Of a stretch of DNA of 8,056 nucleotides, positions 6,789-8,056 are shown in pieces (positions within the stretch are counted from its first letter, which is position 1; every line of letters begins with the position of its first letter). The stretch covers positions 1 to 8,056 of the forward strand of contig LXTG01000073.1 of NCBI GenBank assembly GCA_001643535.1. The letters are read 5' to 3'. The notes under the pieces were generated by a model, which saw only the letters and a program-made list of their open reading frames with translations, searched no databases and was not told where the DNA came from. Source of the stretch: a candidate division NC10 bacterium SPGG6. Its GTDB lineage: Bacteria; Methylomirabilota; Methylomirabilia; Methylomirabilales; CSP1-5. The position numbers were made by a program, and so were the translations under genes.

Positions 6789-6924
6789 GGTTCATGGTTC
6801 GTGGTTTTTGGTTCATGGTAAAACTGGGACTATGACGCTCTAAACCCGAAACGCTGAACCCTGAACTATCGACCCTGAACCCTGAACTATACACCATGAA
6901 TCGTCAGTTATGAATCATGAACGG
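6789..6924. repeat. Inverted arrays of degenerate 7-bp repeats (unit GGTTCAT / TGAACCC)
   Basis: Left arm, 6789-6823: four or five 7-bp units in register, consensus GGTTCAT (GGTTCAT, GGTTCGT, GGTTTTT, GGTTCAT, GGTAAAA). Right arm, 6841-6924: twelve 7-bp units in register, consensus TGAACCC/TGAATCA, roughly the reverse complement of the left unit. TGAACCC occurs twice intact (6855, 6876), each followed directly by TGAACTA (6862, 6883). The right arm crosses the start of the next gene: ATG at 6910 is formed at a unit boundary and codons 1-4 are repeat-derived. The array fills nearly the entire spacer. Not an insertion sequence (no ORF, no long perfect terminal repeats) and not CRISPR (no spacers). 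Confidence 0.8.
6790..6922 (+). promoter_or_regulatory. Possible mRNA hairpin burying the oxidoreductase start codon
   Basis: Bases 6790-6819 and 6893-6922 can pair over 30 positions: 21 Watson-Crick pairs, 7 G-U pairs and 2 mismatches in the sense RNA, with a 73-nt loop. ATG at 6910-6912 lies inside the right arm and would be sequestered. Pairing was worked out by hand; no folding energy was computed, and the repeat origin alone makes some pairing inevitable. Confidence 0.4.
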
Positions 6925-7857
6925 AAGATACGGGTAGGTGTCGTCGGCGTGGGGCATGTGGGTCAACACCACGCCCGGATCTACCGCGAACTTCCTGAGG
7001 TCGAGCTCGCCGGCGTTGCCGACAGTGATCCCGCAAGACTCCAGGAGATCCAGGCTTTCCTGGAGGTCCCGGGGTTTCAGGATTACCGGGAGCTTTTTGG
7101 CCGGGTGGACGGAGTGAGTGTTGCCGTCCCCACGCATCTGCACGCCTTCATTGCCCGCGAGTGCCTGGAGCACGGCGTCGATGTCCTCGTCGAGAAACCC
7201 CTGGCCGAGACCTTAAAAGAGGCGGAAGAGCTGACCGATCTGGCAGCGCGGCAGGGCCGGATTCTGCAGGTGGGCCATGTGGAGCGCTTTAACGCGGCGG
7301 TCCGCGCCCTGCACCGAATTATCGAGGCGCCGGGCTTCATTGAGTGTCATCGCCTCAGTCCTTTCCCCCAGCGTGGCACCGACGTGGATGTGATCCTCGA
7401 TCTGATGATCCACGACATCGACATTATCCTCAGCTTGGTGAAGTCTCCAGTCACTCAAGTAAGTGCTGTGGGGGTGCCGGTCCTCACCGATCGAGTGGAT
7501 ATTGCTAACGCCAGGATCGAATTCGTGTCAGGGTGTGTAGCCAATGTAACCGCGAGCCGGGTGAGTGCCGAGCGTATCCGCAAGATCCGCGTATTCCAGC
7601 CGGACACGTACATTTCCCTCGACTACGCGAATCAAGAAATTGCCCTCTACCGTCGACTCCCGGCAGACCCCGCGTCTCACCCGCCCCGGCCTCCTCAGAT
7701 CGTCAGGGAGGAAGTGGTCGTGGAGAAAGAGGAACCCCTGCGTCTCGAGCTCACGAGTTTCCTCAGCTCCGTTCGGGAGCGCACGCGGCCAGAAGTCTCT
7801 GGGGAGGAGGCGGTGGAGGCCCTCCGGGTCGCTTCCCAGATCCTAGCCCAGATGTAA
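6910..7857 (+). CDS. Gfo/Idh/MocA-family NAD(P)-dependent oxidoreductase in the lpx operon (GnnA-like?)
   Basis: This is a sugar or nucleotide-sugar oxidoreductase; its exact substrate is unknown. The 315 residues begin with a Rossmann fold, GVVGVGHVGQHHAR (10-23), then a VAVPTHLH strand (71-78), EKPLA (95-99, catalytic Lys K96), GHVERFN (122-128) and LMIHDIDIILSL (165-176) with the H168-D169 pair typical of catalysis in the family. The C-terminal half is the alpha/beta dimerisation domain. In Acidithiobacillus, GnnA of this family sits between lpxA and lpxB and oxidises UDP-GlcNAc at C3 for the transaminase GnnB. The position here matches, but no GnnB is present. The start ATG at 6910 has no Shine-Dalgarno sequence and lies within a heptad-repeat array; the first four residues (MNHE) derive from the repeat. 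No better in-frame start precedes the Rossmann motif. Confidence 0.88.
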   Translation: MNHERKIRVGVVGVGHVGQHHARIYRELPEVELAGVADSDPARLQEIQAFLEVPGFQDYRELFGRVDGVSVAVPTHLHAFIARECLEHGVDVLVEKPLAETLKEAEELTDLAARQGRILQVGHVERFNAAVRALHRIIEAPGFIECHRLSPFPQRGTDVDVILDLMIHDIDIILSLVKSPVTQVSAVGVPVLTDRVDIANARIEFVSGCVANVTASRVSAERIRKIRVFQPDTYISLDYANQEIALYRRLPADPASHPPRPPQIVREEVVVEKEEPLRLELTSFLSSVRERTRPEVSGEEAVEALRVASQILAQM

Positions 7858-7861
7858 ATGC

Positions 7862-7962
7862 ATGTCCGATGTCCAAAGTCGGATGTCCGACGTCGTAAGA
7901 ACCGTCAGAGAAGTCCAGCCCCCCTTGACTTCGGACATCGGACAATGGGCCTCGGACGATGA
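7862..7962. repeat. Second inverted heptad-repeat spacer (unit ATGTCCG / ACATCGG)
   Basis: Left arm, 7862-7896: five in-register 7-bp units around ATGTCCG (ATGTCCG, ATGTCCA, AAGTCGG, ATGTCCG, ACGTCGT). Right arm, 7928-7962: five units around ACATCGG in the opposite sense (ACTTCGG, ACATCGG, ACAATGG, GCCTCGG, ACGATGA). Bases 7863-7880 and 7927-7944 form an 18-bp inverted repeat with one mismatch and a 46-nt loop. A local perfect 6-bp hairpin (GTCGGA/TCCGAC) lies at 7878-7891. The array starts 4 bp after the oxidoreductase stop and its last unit contains the lpxB start codon. The unit is unrelated in sequence to that in the previous spacer. Confidence 0.75.
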
Positions 7963-8056
7963 ATAAGAAGATTTTCATTGTAGCCGGGGAGGCTTCCGGC
8001 GACCTCCATGGCGCCGATCTGACGCGGGCTCTCCTCACCCTCGACCCGGAGGTGAT
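7959..8056 (+). CDS. lpxB: LpxB, lipid A disaccharide synthase (5' end only)
   Basis: LpxB condenses lipid X with UDP-2,3-diacylglucosamine to form the lipid A disaccharide, acting peripherally at the inner membrane. Only 32 codons fall in the window, but they start with MNKKIFIVAGEASGDLHGADL, and AGEASGDLHG is the hallmark N-terminal motif of this GT-B glycosyltransferase family. Its substrate lipid X is the product of LpxI two genes upstream. The ATG sits in the last unit of a heptad-repeat array, and no Shine-Dalgarno sequence is visible in the 20 bases before it. The gene continues past the window end. Confidence 0.92.
   Translation, partial: MNKKIFIVAGEASGDLHGADLTRALLTLDPEV

Noticed and set aside
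5770..6897. Antisense open frame (375 codons) across lpxI and the lpxA end
   Set aside because: It is opposite the well-supported LpxI and starts in heptad repeats, giving a repetitive SSGF-type N-terminus; no family resemblance.
6789..6924. CRISPR array or IS end for the heptad region
   Set aside because: Repeats are 7 bp, contiguous and degenerate with no unique spacers, and there is no transposase or target-site duplication.
7927..7962. Rho-independent terminator before lpxB
   Set aside because: The 18-bp inverted repeat has a 46-nt loop and no T-run after it; the right arm leads directly into the lpxB start.

Overview
The window is a G+C-rich bacterial segment from a Gram-negative (diderm) organism, with every gene on the + strand. 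It carries an outer-membrane and lipid A biogenesis cluster: bamA - skp/ompH - fabZ - lpxA - lpxI - Gfo/Idh oxidoreductase - lpxB (5' end only). Upstream is the 3' half of a ClpC-type AAA+ chaperone gene. LpxI in place of LpxH, an oxidoreductase next to lpxB, and a ClpC carrying a UVR motif would fit lineages such as Methylomirabilota (NC10)/Rokubacteria, Nitrospirota or the former Deltaproteobacteria. This placement is inference from gene content, not a demonstrated assignment.

Layout. (1) 1-1418: an open frame running in from the window edge. Its first 36 codons look like an APH-type phosphotransferase, and then, at a stretch where both families encode I-D-V, it becomes ClpC from the end of the first ATPase domain onward. 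This is either an assembly or library chimera or a real microhomology junction. (2) 1419-1569: a good intrinsic terminator followed by an extended -10 promoter, so the envelope operon starts as its own transcription unit. (3) 1570-4428: bamA and skp, 27 bp apart. (4) 4429-4601: a 173-bp gap with a terminator-like hairpin, at the place where many bacteria have lpxD; no lpxD is present in the window. (5) 4602-5890: fabZ and lpxA, overlapping by ATGA. (6) 5980-6780: lpxI, after an 89-bp gap in which I see nothing. (7) 6781-6909 and 7858-7958: two intergenic spacers made largely of degenerate 7-bp repeats arranged as inverted arms. (8) 6910-7857: Gfo/Idh oxidoreductase. (9) 7959-8056: start of lpxB.

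How the genes work together: BamA inserts beta-barrel proteins into the outer membrane and Skp chaperones them across the periplasm. FabZ feeds 3-hydroxyacyl-ACP metabolism, from which LpxA draws the acyl chain it puts on UDP-GlcNAc. LpxI hydrolyses UDP-2,3-diacylglucosamine to lipid X, and LpxB joins the two into the lipid A disaccharide. The oxidoreductase may modify the nucleotide-sugar (GnnA-like), but its transaminase partner is not here.

The most unusual feature is the pair of heptad-repeat spacers. They use unrelated 7-mers but share one design: left arm in one orientation just after a stop codon, right arm in the opposite orientation running through the start codon of the next gene, and no Shine-Dalgarno sequence. 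In the first spacer the arms could pair as 30 bp with only two mismatches if G-U pairs are allowed, burying the start codon.
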